Positions 8,357 to 17,645 of a DNA stretch of 64,000 nt are shown here, piece after piece. The stretch covers positions 1 to 64,000 of the forward strand of contig JBOFRL010000087.1 of the NCBI GenBank assembly GCA_051650965.1, read 5' to 3'. Source of the DNA: Enterovibrio sp051650965 (GTDB lineage Bacteria > Pseudomonadota > Gammaproteobacteria > Enterobacterales > Vibrionaceae). The notes below the pieces were generated by a model. That model had not been told where the DNA came from, did not search any database, and was given only the letters and a program-made list of their open reading frames with translations. The translations under genes were made by a program, and so were the position numbers. Numbering within the stretch: the first letter of the stretch is position 1; every line of letters begins with the position of its first letter.

Positions 8357-9658
8357 ATGCAAGTTATTGTTGAAGCAACAGAAGGTCTAGAGCGTCACCT
8401 AACAATCACCGTTCCAGGAACCAACGTTAATGCGGCGGTGGACGCGGAGCTGCGCAATATTGCTAAAAACCGTCGTTTTGATGGCTTTCGTAAAGGCAAA
8501 GTGCCATTAAAAATGGTAGAAAAAATCTATGGCAAATCAGTGCGCCAAGATATTTTGGGCGATGTGATGCAAAGCCACTTCTTTGCTGCGATCAGCCAAG
8601 AAAAAATCAACCCAGCGGGCATGCCAACCTTTACACCAATCACTGTTGAAGATGGTAGCGATTTGATTTTTAAAGCTTCTTTTGAAGTTTTTCCAAAAAT
8701 TGAATTAAAAGATCTTGAGCAAATTGAAGTGACTAAAGTTGACGCTAGCATCAACGATGCTGACGTGGACAACATGCTAGAAACTCTGCGTAAACAACAA
8801 GCTACGTGGGAAGAAGCGGCACAAGCGGCACAAGTAGAAAACCGCGTGACCATCGATTTCGTTGGCAGCATTGCTGGCGAAGAGTTTGAAGGTGGCAAAG
8901 CGAGCGGTTTTGCACTTGTTCTTGGACAAGGTCGCATGATCCCAGGCTTTGAAGATAACATCATCGGCAAAAAAGCGGGCGATGAGTTCACTGTCGACGT
9001 TACTTTCCCAGAGGATTACCATGCTGAGAAGCTAAAAGGCCAAGCGGCGCAGTTTGCAATCACTCTGCATAAAGTAGAAGTTCAAGTATTGCCTGAGCTG
9101 ACTAACGAGTTTGTACAACGTTTTGGCATCAATGATGGCACTGTTGAAGGACTAAAAGCTGAAGTGCGCCGTAACATGGAACGTGAGCTTAAAGCGAACC
9201 TGAAAAACCGCATTAAAGAGCAAGTGCTTGATGGACTTGTGAAAACTAATGATATTTTAGTGCCAAGCGCCCTTGTTGACCAAGAAGTAGAAGTGTTGCG
9301 CCAACAAGCGATGCAACGTTTTGGCGGCGGCGCAAAAACTCAGCCACAACTGCCACGTGAACTGTTTGAAGAGCAAGCGACTCGTCGCGTAAAAGTTGGC
9401 TTGCTACTGGGCGAAGCGATCCGCAGCTTTGAGTTGCAACCTGATGAAATGCGAGTTAATGCGCTGATTGAAGATATGTCAACAGCATATGAAACTCCTG
9501 AAGAGGTGATCAGCTATTATCAACAAGACAAGCGCGCGATGGAAAACATGCGTAATGTTGCGTTAGAAGAGCAAGCGATTGAAGCTATTTTAGAAAAAGC
9601 AAAAGTGTCACACAGTGAGCTTTCTTTTTCTGAAGTGATGACGCCAGCACAGGCTTAA
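8357..9658 (+). CDS. tig: Trigger factor, ribosome-associated chaperone and prolyl isomerase
   Basis: This 433-residue protein (E. coli 432) binds the ribosome exit tunnel and shields nascent chains. The ribosome-binding domain carries the signature FDGFRKGKVPLKMVEKIYG (about residues 38-57). The central FKBP-like domain (about 150-240) contains VTIDFVGSIAGEEFEGG and MIPGFEDNIIGKKAGDE. The C-terminal chaperone domain runs to LSFSEVMTPAQA. It sits upstream of clpP-clpX-lon as in E. coli, but bolA is not upstream; a pse cluster is there instead. Confidence 0.98.
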   Translation: MQVIVEATEGLERHLTITVPGTNVNAAVDAELRNIAKNRRFDGFRKGKVPLKMVEKIYGKSVRQDILGDVMQSHFFAAISQEKINPAGMPTFTPITVEDGSDLIFKASFEVFPKIELKDLEQIEVTKVDASINDADVDNMLETLRKQQATWEEAAQAAQVENRVTIDFVGSIAGEEFEGGKASGFALVLGQGRMIPGFEDNIIGKKAGDEFTVDVTFPEDYHAEKLKGQAAQFAITLHKVEVQVLPELTNEFVQRFGINDGTVEGLKAEVRRNMERELKANLKNRIKEQVLDGLVKTNDILVPSALVDQEVEVLRQQAMQRFGGGAKTQPQLPRELFEEQATRRVKVGLLLGEAIRSFELQPDEMRVNALIEDMSTAYETPEEVISYYQQDKRAMENMRNVALEEQAIEAILEKAKVSHSELSFSEVMTPAQA

Positions 9659-9794
9659 TTGTTTCATTGACGCCGTAGCACAAGCAAGGTGCCTGTTTCA
9701 CCAGCAAATGCGTTTGGCTATTGCTGCGTCAATGATGATGGGCACAGAGCATTGAGTGGGTGTTTTACTGCAAATTCGCTCTTTTGATCACAAC

Positions 9795-9832
9795 GGTCCG
9801 TATGAATTGCGTTCATTCGGGCCTTTTATTTT
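9795..9832 (+). terminator. Terminator between tig and clpP
   Basis: GGTCCGTATGAA (9795-9806) pairs with TTCATTCGGGCC (9812-9823) with one mismatch and one G-T pair, around a TTGCG loop and followed by a T-rich tail. It probably attenuates read-through from tig into clpP. Confidence 0.7.
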
Positions 9833-9846
9833 AGGAAAATGAGATC

Positions 9847-10470
9847 ATGAGTTTTCAATCTAAACAAGGAATGCCTCCAGTGATGGATATGTTAGTGCCG
9901 ATGGTCATTGAACAGACTTCACGCGGTGAGCGATCTTATGATATTTACTCGCGTCTTTTAAAAGAGCGGGTCATTTTTTTAACCGGCCAAGTTGAAGATC
10001 ACATGGCCAACCTTGTTGCCGCGCAGCTCTTGTTCTTAGAGTCAGAAAGCCCTGAAAAAGATATCTTTTTATATATCAACTCACCGGGTGGATCCGTCAC
10101 GGCGGGCATGTCAATTTACGACACGATGCAGTTTATCAAGCCTGACGTAAGCACAGTGTGCATGGGCCAAGCGTGTTCGATGGGGGCATTTTTGCTTTCT
10201 GGCGGCGCGAAAGGTAAACGTTACTGCTTGCCAAACTCACGCGTGATGATCCATCAGCCTCTAGGTGGATTCCAAGGCCAAGCTTCTGATATTCAAATTC
10301 ATGCCAAAGAGATTTTAACCATTAAACAGCGCCTAAACCGTTTGATGGCAGAGCATACCGGTCAGCCACTAGAAGTGATTGAGCGCGATACCGATCGTGA
10401 TAACTTTATGTCAGCGCAAGACGCCGTAGATTACGGTTTGGTTGACTCAGTGATCTTTAAGCGCGACTAA
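9847..10470 (+). CDS. clpP: ClpP, ATP-dependent Clp protease proteolytic subunit
   Basis: The 207-residue serine peptidase forms the double-heptamer chamber fed by ClpX or ClpA. Catalytic Ser111 lies in GQACSMGAFLL and His136 in MIHQPLGG; the Asp follows in the C-terminal third. The processed N-terminus and the length equal those of E. coli ClpP. The ATG follows TTTTAGGAAAATGAGATC, with an AGGA ribosome-binding site. clpX starts 90 bases downstream. Confidence 0.98.
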   Translation: MSFQSKQGMPPVMDMLVPMVIEQTSRGERSYDIYSRLLKERVIFLTGQVEDHMANLVAAQLLFLESESPEKDIFLYINSPGGSVTAGMSIYDTMQFIKPDVSTVCMGQACSMGAFLLSGGAKGKRYCLPNSRVMIHQPLGGFQGQASDIQIHAKEILTIKQRLNRLMAEHTGQPLEVIERDTDRDNFMSAQDAVDYGLVDSVIFKRD

Positions 10471-10560
10471 TGCTTAAGGGTTGCGCAAGTGGTTAAAAAC
10501 GCTGTATAGATGTTGCAAGCGTAAGTTTACAGGTAAGCGAGAGCTTAAAGAGGTTAGCGA

Positions 10561-11844
10561 ATGACAGATAAACGAACAGACGCAAGCAGTACAAAATTGC
10601 TTTATTGCTCTTTTTGCGGCAAAAGTCAGCACGAAGTGCGTAAATTAATAGCCGGTCCATCTATTTACATCTGCGATGAGTGCGTTGGTCTGTGTAACGA
10701 CATTATCCTTAATGAAGTCAAAGAGATCTTACCAAAAACTGAAAATACGGAGCTGCCTGTTCCTAAAAAAATCCGCGCCCATCTTGATGATTACGTGATT
10801 GGGCAAGAGCGGGCGAAAAAGGTATTGTCCGTTGCAGTTTATAACCATTACAAGCGGTTAAGAAATTCTGGTAACAGCGCAAGCGGCGTCGAGCTGGGTA
10901 AAAGTAACATTTTGCTCATCGGCCCAACCGGCAGCGGTAAAACGCTACTCGCAGAGACGTTAGCGCGCTTTTTAGATGTGCCATTTACCATGGCGGACGC
11001 GACAACGCTGACTGAAGCGGGCTATGTCGGCGAGGATGTGGAAAATATCATCCAAAAACTGTTGCAAAAATGCGAATACGACGTTGAAAAAGCGGAACGC
11101 GGCATCGTTTATATTGATGAAATTGATAAGATCAGCCGCAAATCTGAAAATCCGTCCATAACGCGCGATGTATCTGGTGAAGGGGTACAGCAAGCGCTGT
11201 TAAAATTAGTTGAAGGAACCATCGCTTCTGTTCCGCCACAAGGTGGCAGAAAGCATCCGCAGCAAGAATTTGTGCAGGTTGATACATCAAAAATCTTGTT
11301 CATTTGTGGCGGCGCATTTGCAGGGCTTGATAAAGTGATTGAGCAGCGCATTGCAAAAGGCAGCGGCATTGGTTTTGCAGCTGATGTGCGCACCAAAGAG
11401 CAAAAAGCGACGCTCAGCGATCTCTTTAACCAAGCAGAACCAGAAGATTTAGTGAAATTTGGTTTGATCCCTGAATTTATTGGTCGTTTGCCTGTCACAG
11501 CGGTATTGAATGAGCTTGATGAAGAGGCGCTCATTCAGATCTTGCGCGAGCCTAAAAATGCGTTAACCAAGCAATACGCGGCGCTATTTGATTTAGACGG
11601 CGTTGAGCTTGAGTTTACGGATGAGGCGCTGGTTGCAATTGCCAAAAAAGCGTTAGAGCGCAAAACCGGTGCACGTGGTCTGCGTTCGATTGTTGAGTCT
11701 GTTTTGCTTGACACAATGTATGAGTTGCCGTCAAACAAAGCGATTTGCAAAGTTGTGATTGACGGGTCAGTGATCAATGAGCAGTCACAACCGAAATTGA
11801 TCTACGCAAATACTGAGCAAAAAATGGCAGATACGGGGTCGTAA
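10561..11844 (+). CDS. clpX: ClpX, ATP-dependent unfoldase of the Clp protease
   Basis: A 427-residue AAA+ unfoldase that recognises substrates such as SsrA-tagged proteins and threads them into ClpP. The N-terminal zinc-binding domain has CSFC...CDEC (about residues 16-42). Walker A is GPTGSGKTLLAE (near residue 121) and Walker B is IVYIDEIDK. The IGF loop that docks on ClpP is present as GSGIGFAADV. The sensor-2 region has KTGARGLRSIVE. It is probably co-transcribed with clpP. A strong terminator follows, separating it from lon. Confidence 0.98.
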   Translation: MTDKRTDASSTKLLYCSFCGKSQHEVRKLIAGPSIYICDECVGLCNDIILNEVKEILPKTENTELPVPKKIRAHLDDYVIGQERAKKVLSVAVYNHYKRLRNSGNSASGVELGKSNILLIGPTGSGKTLLAETLARFLDVPFTMADATTLTEAGYVGEDVENIIQKLLQKCEYDVEKAERGIVYIDEIDKISRKSENPSITRDVSGEGVQQALLKLVEGTIASVPPQGGRKHPQQEFVQVDTSKILFICGGAFAGLDKVIEQRIAKGSGIGFAADVRTKEQKATLSDLFNQAEPEDLVKFGLIPEFIGRLPVTAVLNELDEEALIQILREPKNALTKQYAALFDLDGVELEFTDEALVAIAKKALERKTGARGLRSIVESVLLDTMYELPSNKAICKVVIDGSVINEQSQPKLIYANTEQKMADTGS

Positions 11845-11862
11845 CTCATTTTTACAGGTGAG

Positions 11863-11889
11863 AAAAAAGAGGGGTGTATCCCTCTTTTT
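11863..11889 (+). terminator. Rho-independent terminator after clpX
   Basis: AAAAAAGAGGG pairs with CCCTCTTTTT across a short GTGTAT loop, ending in a T run. It makes lon a separate transcription unit. Confidence 0.85.
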
Positions 11890-11907
11890 GCGCTAACACC
11901 ATGCTCA

Positions 11908-11937
11908 AATTGAATTTTAGTAATGGTGCCCCCATAT
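11908..11937 (+). promoter_or_regulatory. Heat-shock (sigma-32) promoter of lon
   Basis: TTGAA at 11910-11914 is followed by 15 bases and then CCCCATAT at 11930-11937. This fits the sigma-32 consensus (CTTGAAA - 11 to 16 bases - CCCCATNT). It lies 34 bases before the lon start, so lon should be heat-inducible as in E. coli. Confidence 0.75.
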
Positions 11938-11971
11938 ACTCAACTAACTATAAAATGGAAGAGAGAACGCT

Positions 11972-14332
11972 ATGAACTTGGAACGTTCCGAGAGCATTGA
12001 AATTCCTGTCCTGCCCTTGCGTGACGTGGTTGTTTACCCTCACATGGTGATCCCACTGTTTGTCGGCCGGAACAAATCAATTCGTTGCTTGGAAGTTGCG
12101 ATGGAAAAGGATAAAAAAATTCTTTTAGTCGCGCAAACTGACGCCACGATTGAAGAGCCAACCATCGCTGATCTTTACCATGTCGGAACGGTCGCTTCTA
12201 TTTTGCAACTACTGAAATTGCCTGATGGCACGGTAAAAGTGTTGGTAGAAGGGCTGCAACGGGTTAAGGTTGAGCAGTTTATCGAAGGCGAATTCTTTAC
12301 CGCAAGCGCCAATTACTTGCCGTCAGCCTTGCTCGATGAGCGTGAAGAAGAGGTGCTAGTACGCACAGCCATCAGTCAATTTGAAGGCTTTGTTAAACTC
12401 AATAAAAAAATTCCACCAGAAGTTTTAACTTCGCTTAATGGCATTGATGATGTAGCGCGCCTTGCCGACACCATCGCCGCACACATGCCGCTCAAATTGC
12501 AAGATAAGCAAAAAGTTCTTGAATTACACAACGTTGAAGAGCGTCTTAACTTTCTGATGGCCACGATGGAGTCAGAAATCGATCTGCTGCAAGTTGAAAA
12601 ACGCATTCGTAATCGCGTTAAAAAGCAGATGGAAAAAAGCCAGCGTGAGTATTACCTCAACGAGCAGATGAAGGCCATCCAAAAAGAGCTGGGCGACCTT
12701 GATGACGCGCCGGATGAATTTGAGGCGATAAAACTGCGCATCGAGCAGGCAAAAATGCCGCAAGAGGCGAAGGAAAAGGCTGAGCAAGAGCTGCAAAAAC
12801 TCAAAATGATGTCACCGATGTCTGCTGAAGCGACAGTGGTGCGCAGCTACATCGACTGGATGATCAACGTTCCTTGGTATAAGCGCTCGAAAGTTAAAAA
12901 AGATTTGGCAAAAGCTGAAGAGATCTTAAACGCGGAGCATTACGGCCTCGATCGCGTTAAAGAGCGCATTTTGGAATATTTGGCCGTACAAAGCCGTGTG
13001 AATAAGCTCAAAGGCCCTATTTTGTGCTTAGTTGGCCCTCCAGGTGTGGGTAAAACGTCGCTAGGTCAATCTATTGCACGCGCGACCGGCCGCAAATACA
13101 CGCGCATGGCGCTGGGCGGCGTACGTGATGAAGCGGAAATTCGCGGTCACCGTCGTACTTACATTGGCTCGTTGCCGGGTAAAATTATCCAAAAAATGGC
13201 CAAAGTTGAGGTGAAAAACCCGCTGTTTTTGCTTGACGAAATTGACAAGCTTTCTTCTGACATGCGTGGCGACCCGTCATCTGCGCTGCTTGAGGTGCTT
13301 GATCCTGAGCAAAATAACGCATTTAACGATCATTACCTTGAGGTGGATTACGATCTGTCTGACGTAATGTTTGTGGCAACTTCTAACTCCATGAATATTC
13401 CTGGGCCTTTGCTTGACCGTATGGAAGTTATTCGTCTTGCCGGTTATACCGAAGATGAAAAACTCAATATCGCTAAGCAGCACCTTGTGCAAAAGCAGAT
13501 GGAGCGTAACGGTCTAAAAGCGAAAGAGTTGACGATTGACGACTCGGCTATCATGGGCATTATCCGTTATTACACGCGCGAAGCGGGTGTGCGCGGGCTT
13601 GAGCGTGAGATTTCGAAATTGTGCCGCAAAGCGGTCAAAGAGATCCTGCTCAACAAAGAGATCAAGCAGATCACCATCAGCCAAGACAACTTGAAAAAGT
13701 ACCTTGGTGTGCAGCGTCACGACTTTGGCAAGGCGGATGAAAATAACCGCGTTGGCCAAGTGACTGGTCTTGCGTGGACGGAAGTGGGCGGCGATCTGCT
13801 GACCATTGAAGCAGAATCGATGCTTGGCAAAGGCAAACTCACGCACACAGGCTCGCTGGGCGACGTGATGCAAGAGTCTATTCAAGCGGCGATGACGGTG
13901 GTGCGTACGCGCATTTCTAAGCTTGGGATCAATGCTGATTTCCATGAAAAGCGTGATATCCATGTGCACGTGCCAGAAGGCGCGACGCCAAAAGACGGCC
14001 CAAGTGCGGGGATCGCGATGTGTACCGCGTTTGTCTCTTGCTTGACGGGCAACCCTGTGCGCGCCAATGTGGCGATGACGGGCGAAATCACGCTGCGCGG
14101 CGAAGTGCTGCCTATCGGCGGCTTGAAAGAGAAGCTGCTCGCGGCGCATCGCGGCGGGATCAAAACAGTGATCATTCCAAAAGAGAATGAGCGCGACCTT
14201 GAAGAGATCCCAGACAACGTCAAATCGGCGCTCGATATTCATCCGGTACGCTGGATCGAAGACGTGCTGGTGCTGGCGCTGCAAAACAATCCGCTTGGCG
14301 TGCAAATTGGCACCGATCCTGCGGCATTGTAA
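11972..14332 (+). CDS. lon: Lon, ATP-dependent serine protease
   Basis: A 786-residue homohexameric cytoplasmic protease that removes misfolded and regulatory proteins. The LAN domain begins with IEIPVLPLRDVVVYPHMVIP. Walker A is GPPGVGKTSLGQ (near residue 355), Walker B is PLFLLDEIDKL, and the Ser-Lys dyad is in DGPSAGIAM (Ser near 679) and GGLKEKLLAAHRGG (Lys near 722). Length and order agree with E. coli Lon (784). It is controlled by the sigma-32 type promoter just upstream and ends in a terminator. Confidence 0.98.
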   Translation: MNLERSESIEIPVLPLRDVVVYPHMVIPLFVGRNKSIRCLEVAMEKDKKILLVAQTDATIEEPTIADLYHVGTVASILQLLKLPDGTVKVLVEGLQRVKVEQFIEGEFFTASANYLPSALLDEREEEVLVRTAISQFEGFVKLNKKIPPEVLTSLNGIDDVARLADTIAAHMPLKLQDKQKVLELHNVEERLNFLMATMESEIDLLQVEKRIRNRVKKQMEKSQREYYLNEQMKAIQKELGDLDDAPDEFEAIKLRIEQAKMPQEAKEKAEQELQKLKMMSPMSAEATVVRSYIDWMINVPWYKRSKVKKDLAKAEEILNAEHYGLDRVKERILEYLAVQSRVNKLKGPILCLVGPPGVGKTSLGQSIARATGRKYTRMALGGVRDEAEIRGHRRTYIGSLPGKIIQKMAKVEVKNPLFLLDEIDKLSSDMRGDPSSALLEVLDPEQNNAFNDHYLEVDYDLSDVMFVATSNSMNIPGPLLDRMEVIRLAGYTEDEKLNIAKQHLVQKQMERNGLKAKELTIDDSAIMGIIRYYTREAGVRGLEREISKLCRKAVKEILLNKEIKQITISQDNLKKYLGVQRHDFGKADENNRVGQVTGLAWTEVGGDLLTIEAESMLGKGKLTHTGSLGDVMQESIQAAMTVVRTRISKLGINADFHEKRDIHVHVPEGATPKDGPSAGIAMCTAFVSCLTGNPVRANVAMTGEITLRGEVLPIGGLKEKLLAAHRGGIKTVIIPKENERDLEEIPDNVKSALDIHPVRWIEDVLVLALQNNPLGVQIGTDPAAL

Positions 14333-14344
14333 TTGCAAAATCTG

Positions 14345-14378
14345 AAAAATTGGCAGCCTGCAGGTTGCCATTTTTTTT
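14345..14378 (+). terminator. Rho-independent terminator after lon
   Basis: TGGCAGCCTG and CAGGTTGCCA (14351-14370) form a hairpin with one G-T pair, followed by eight T residues. Confidence 0.8.
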
Positions 14379-14521
14379 GTCACAAATCGACGCACGTGGC
14401 AGCTTGTAGCGCGCAGGGCTTTAAACTCGTTGGTATGTGCGTATAATCAAATTTAACGTCAAAAGTCGAACTTGTTATTTTTACACACTTTTTATTTAAC
14501 TTATTGGGGTAATTACCTGTG

Positions 14522-16399
14522 ATGATGGAGCGACTGCGCGCGGGCGCAAATAATTTGGTGATCAAAATCATTTTAGGTTTGATCATCCTATCGTTTCTTT
14601 TTGCTGGTGTAGGAAGTTATTTAACCGGCGGCTCTGCGCCATTTGCGGCTAAAGTGGGCAGTGTTGAAATTTCTCAGCAGCAATTTGAGCAAAGTTTCCA
14701 AAATGAGCGCCAGCAGATGCAAGCACAAGCGGGTGACATGTTTACCGCGCTGATGGCCGATCCCAACTACTTGGCGCAATTTCGCTCGAGCGTGTTAGAG
14801 CGCATGATCAACCAAAATTTGCTCGATCAATATGCGCAAAAATTGGGTCTGCGTGCGAGCGACGAGCAGGTGAAAGAGACGATCCGTGCCATGCCGGCGT
14901 TTTCTAGCAACGGCGAGTTTAACAACGATCAATATTTAGCGCTGCTAAACCAAAATGGCCTCACGCCAGAAGCGTTTGCGCAATACGTGCGCAGCGATTT
15001 GGTGCGCGCGCAGCTGCTTGATAGCTTGCAAGAGAGCGAGTTTGTGCTCGAGCACGAGCTAAAAAATATTTATCAGCTGGAAGAGCAAAGCCGCACAATC
15101 CGCACTTTGACTTTGCCGTTAGCTGATTTTGCTAGCAAGGTGACGCTCACCGAGCAGCAAAAAGAAGAGTATTATCAGCAAAACAGCAATCAATTCATGC
15201 GCCCAGAGCAATATAAAATTGCGTACGTCGAGCTTTCAGGCGAGACGCTGGCGGATAAAATTGCCGTTTCTGACGATGAAGTTAAAGAATATTACCAGTC
15301 AAATCAAGCAACTTACACCAGTGCGCCGCAACGTAAAATCAGCCATATCTTAACTCAAGGCGATGACGCAAAAGAAAAAGCGCAGGCGATTTTGCAGCAG
15401 CTTAAAGATGGCGCAGATTTTGCGACTTTAGCGCAGGAAAAATCGCAAGACGCATTCAGCGCAAAACGCGGTGGCGAGCTTGATTGGTTTGAGAAAGGGG
15501 TGGTCGACCCGGCGGTTGAAAAGAGCGCGTTTGCTTTAGAAAACAAGGGCGACATTTCGGACGTGGTGCAGTCAGATTTTGGCTATCACATTATTAAGCT
15601 TGATGATTTCAAATTGGCGCAAGTCACGCCTTTTGAGCAAGTGAAAGAGGAAATTTTAACCGCGCTGAAAATGCAAAAAGCGGCGGACGCGTTCTACGGT
15701 CAGTCAACATTGCTTGCAGAAAAAGCGTTTGAGCTGCCTGACAGCCTTGATGAAGCGGCGCAAGCGGTTAACGCGACTGTGCAAAAAACCGACTTTATCG
15801 AGCTTTCTAAGGCGTCTGGCATTTTGGCAAGCCCAAGTGTGCGTCAAGCGCTATCGCTTAAAGAAGTTCGTGACGGCTTAAACTCTGAATTGATTGAAAT
15901 TGCGCCTGAGCATGTGGCCGTGGTGCGTATCGAAGCGCATCGTCCGGCTGAAGTTTTACCTTTTGCGCAAGTGGAAGGCAAAGTGACCATGCTGCTGCAA
16001 CAAAAGCAAGCTGCTGAGCAGATGCAAACGTTGGCCGCCACCATGATCAAAGAGTTAGAGCAAGGCGAATCGCAAGCGCAGCAGCAATCAGGCTATCAAT
16101 TTGCGCCAGCGCAAGATGTGAAGCGCTACGATGCTGATCCTGCCGCTTTTGCTTTCACCTTGAAGGCGCCGCAGCAAGGCCATGCTTATGGTTTCACGCG
16201 CGCAAGAAACGGCGACGTAGTGGTGATTGCGTTAGATAAAGTGACGCCTGCCGATGTTAGCAACGTTGATTTAAAACAGCTTCTAGCCGAGCGCGTGCAG
16301 CGCATGCTATCGAGCAATGAAATTGAAGCGCTGCTTTCTGATCTTAAAAACGAGTTCGATGTAGTTTACTCGCCGACACTGTTTTCATCGCAAAGCTGA
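14522..16399 (+). CDS. ppiD: PpiD, membrane-anchored periplasmic folding factor
   Basis: A 625-residue parvulin-family protein at the SecYEG exit that helps outer-membrane and periplasmic proteins fold. The N-terminus (MMERLRAGANNLVIKIILGL) gives the single anchor helix (about residues 12-34), as in E. coli PpiD. The SurA-like chaperone segment follows, with the rotamase domain at about 265-360 (RKISHILTQGDDAKEKAQAI, QSDFGYHIIKLDD). The exact start is ambiguous because GTG, ATG and ATG stand in tandem at 14519, 14522 and 14525; the E. coli N-terminus fits 14522. A TATAAT lies at 14442-14447. It follows lon, as in enterics without hupB in between. Confidence 0.93.
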   Translation: MMERLRAGANNLVIKIILGLIILSFLFAGVGSYLTGGSAPFAAKVGSVEISQQQFEQSFQNERQQMQAQAGDMFTALMADPNYLAQFRSSVLERMINQNLLDQYAQKLGLRASDEQVKETIRAMPAFSSNGEFNNDQYLALLNQNGLTPEAFAQYVRSDLVRAQLLDSLQESEFVLEHELKNIYQLEEQSRTIRTLTLPLADFASKVTLTEQQKEEYYQQNSNQFMRPEQYKIAYVELSGETLADKIAVSDDEVKEYYQSNQATYTSAPQRKISHILTQGDDAKEKAQAILQQLKDGADFATLAQEKSQDAFSAKRGGELDWFEKGVVDPAVEKSAFALENKGDISDVVQSDFGYHIIKLDDFKLAQVTPFEQVKEEILTALKMQKAADAFYGQSTLLAEKAFELPDSLDEAAQAVNATVQKTDFIELSKASGILASPSVRQALSLKEVRDGLNSELIEIAPEHVAVVRIEAHRPAEVLPFAQVEGKVTMLLQQKQAAEQMQTLAATMIKELEQGESQAQQQSGYQFAPAQDVKRYDADPAAFAFTLKAPQQGHAYGFTRARNGDVVVIALDKVTPADVSNVDLKQLLAERVQRMLSSNEIEALLSDLKNEFDVVYSPTLFSSQS

Positions 16400-16418
16400 T
16401 CTTTTGCAACATGACTTT

Positions 16419-16450
16419 AAATAACGCGCTTAAGGCGCGTTATTTTTTTT
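16419..16450 (+). terminator. Rho-independent terminator after ppiD
   Basis: AATAACGCGC and GCGCGTTATT pair around TTAAG and run into a T tract. Confidence 0.85.
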
Positions 16451-16589
16451 CAGCATCAAATCCAGCAACATAAAAGCGCGCTCACTCTAAAGAGTGCAAC
16501 AAAAATATCGCAGCTGATGCGGCAATTTTTTGTGCGTTGCCTGAGTGGACTTCTAAAATTTAACTGCATTATTAATAAAGGAGATGAAC

Positions 16590-16910
16590 ATGCGCAAATC
16601 ATTGGTCTTAGCAGGTTTGACCGCTGCGTTAATTGTGCCTGTTAGTTTTGCAAGTCAAGATGCAGCGCCAAGCGCGCCGCTCGTTCAAGGAGTGCCGCAA
16701 GTACTTGAGCAAGCAGTGAAAATTAACATCAACACTGCAGATGCCGCCGAAATTGACCAAAAAATGATCGGTGTCGGTGAGAAAAAGGCGCAGGCCATCA
16801 TCGAATACCGCAAGTTGCACGGCAAATTTGAGTCAATCGATGCTTTAGATCAAGTTAAAGGGTTTGGCCCTGAATTGATTGAAAAAAATCGCGACAGGAT
16901 CGAACTTTAA
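16590..16910 (+). CDS. Small ComEA-like helix-hairpin-helix protein, secreted to the periplasm
   Basis: A 106-residue protein with an N-terminal signal peptide (RKSLVLAGLTAALIVPVSFA, cut about residue 22) and a C-terminal ComEA-type helix-hairpin-helix domain. The domain is seen in ININTADAAEIDQKMIGVG and DQVKGFGPELIEKNRDRI. Such domains bind double-stranded DNA without sequence preference; in competent bacteria ComEA pulls DNA into the periplasm. The ATG at 16590 is chosen because it sits 6-7 bases after AAAGGAG, whereas the ATG at 16584 abuts it. It is a single-gene unit between two terminators. A role in DNA uptake is inference; many gammaproteobacteria carry this short form (YbaV-like). 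Confidence 0.85.
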   Translation: MRKSLVLAGLTAALIVPVSFASQDAAPSAPLVQGVPQVLEQAVKININTADAAEIDQKMIGVGEKKAQAIIEYRKLHGKFESIDALDQVKGFGPELIEKNRDRIEL

Positions 16911-16936
16911 CGCAAGCCGCGTCGCATAAAACTTGT

Positions 16937-16958
16937 GCCAGCTTTGCTGGCCTTTTTT
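16937..16958 (+). terminator. Terminator after the ComEA-like gene
   Basis: GCCAGC and GCTGGC pair around TTT, followed by six T residues. Confidence 0.8.
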
Positions 16959-17015
16959 ATGGCTAAAAGCATGATATCTTAAGCTCGTATGGGTAATTTT
17001 TTTAATGGAGTTTGC

Positions 17016-17642
17016 ATGCCAAAGCCACACAGTCATTTTTTTGCTCATCTTGCGCGCATGAAATTAATCTACCGCTGGCCGTTGATGCGCAGTGTTGCGC
17101 GTGAAAATGTGTCGGAGCACAGTCTGCAAGTTGCTTTTGTCGCGCATGCGCTGGCGCTGATCGAAAACAAAAAGTTTGGCGGCAACTATTCGCCTGAGCG
17201 CGTGGCGCTGCTGGCGATGTTTCACGATTGCAGCGAGGTGATCACAGGCGATCTGCCAACGCCCATCAAATATTACAATCCGGCCATTGCCGCAGAATAT
17301 AAGAAAATTGAAGCGGTTGCCGAAGATAAGCTGCTTGGCATGTTGCCTGAAGAGTTTCGCGACGACTATCTGCCTTTGATCAGCGGCGATGCGACCAATG
17401 CCGACGATTATCGTCTTGTAAAACAAGCGGATGTGATTTGCGCTTATCTCAAATGTTTAGAAGAGATCTGCGCTGGCAACCGCGAGTTCGAGCACGCTAA
17501 GCGGCGTGTGGCGAAAACGCTCGCGCAGCGCGAAAGTCCGGCGACGCGCTATTTTATGCAGACTTTTGGTGAAAGTTTTGCGTTGTCGCTGGAGGAGATC
17601 AGCGATGAGGAGTATTTGCAGTCGTCGCAGCTGCGCCGCTAA
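17016..17642 (+). CDS. yfbR: 5'-deoxynucleotidase YfbR
   Basis: A 208-residue HD-domain phosphohydrolase that dephosphorylates deoxyribonucleoside 5'-monophosphates, including dUMP formation in dTMP salvage. The N-terminus SHFFAHLARMKLIYRWPLMR and ENVSEHSLQVAFVAHAL match E. coli YfbR closely. The metal-binding HD pair is in AMFHDCSEVITGDLPTPIKY, and the second Asp is in RLVKQADVICAYLKCLEE. The ATG at 17016 gives the family N-terminus and has TGGAG upstream; an in-frame ATG at 16989 would add nine unmatched residues. alaA, its usual E. coli neighbour, is 5.4 kb away. Confidence 0.95.
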   Translation: MPKPHSHFFAHLARMKLIYRWPLMRSVARENVSEHSLQVAFVAHALALIENKKFGGNYSPERVALLAMFHDCSEVITGDLPTPIKYYNPAIAAEYKKIEAVAEDKLLGMLPEEFRDDYLPLISGDATNADDYRLVKQADVICAYLKCLEEICAGNREFEHAKRRVAKTLAQRESPATRYFMQTFGESFALSLEEISDEEYLQSSQLRR

Positions 17643-17645
17643 CCT

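Noticed and set aside
13514..14395. 293-codon minus-strand frame
   Set aside because: It is antisense to lon and is a composition shadow rich in Arg/His/Gln.
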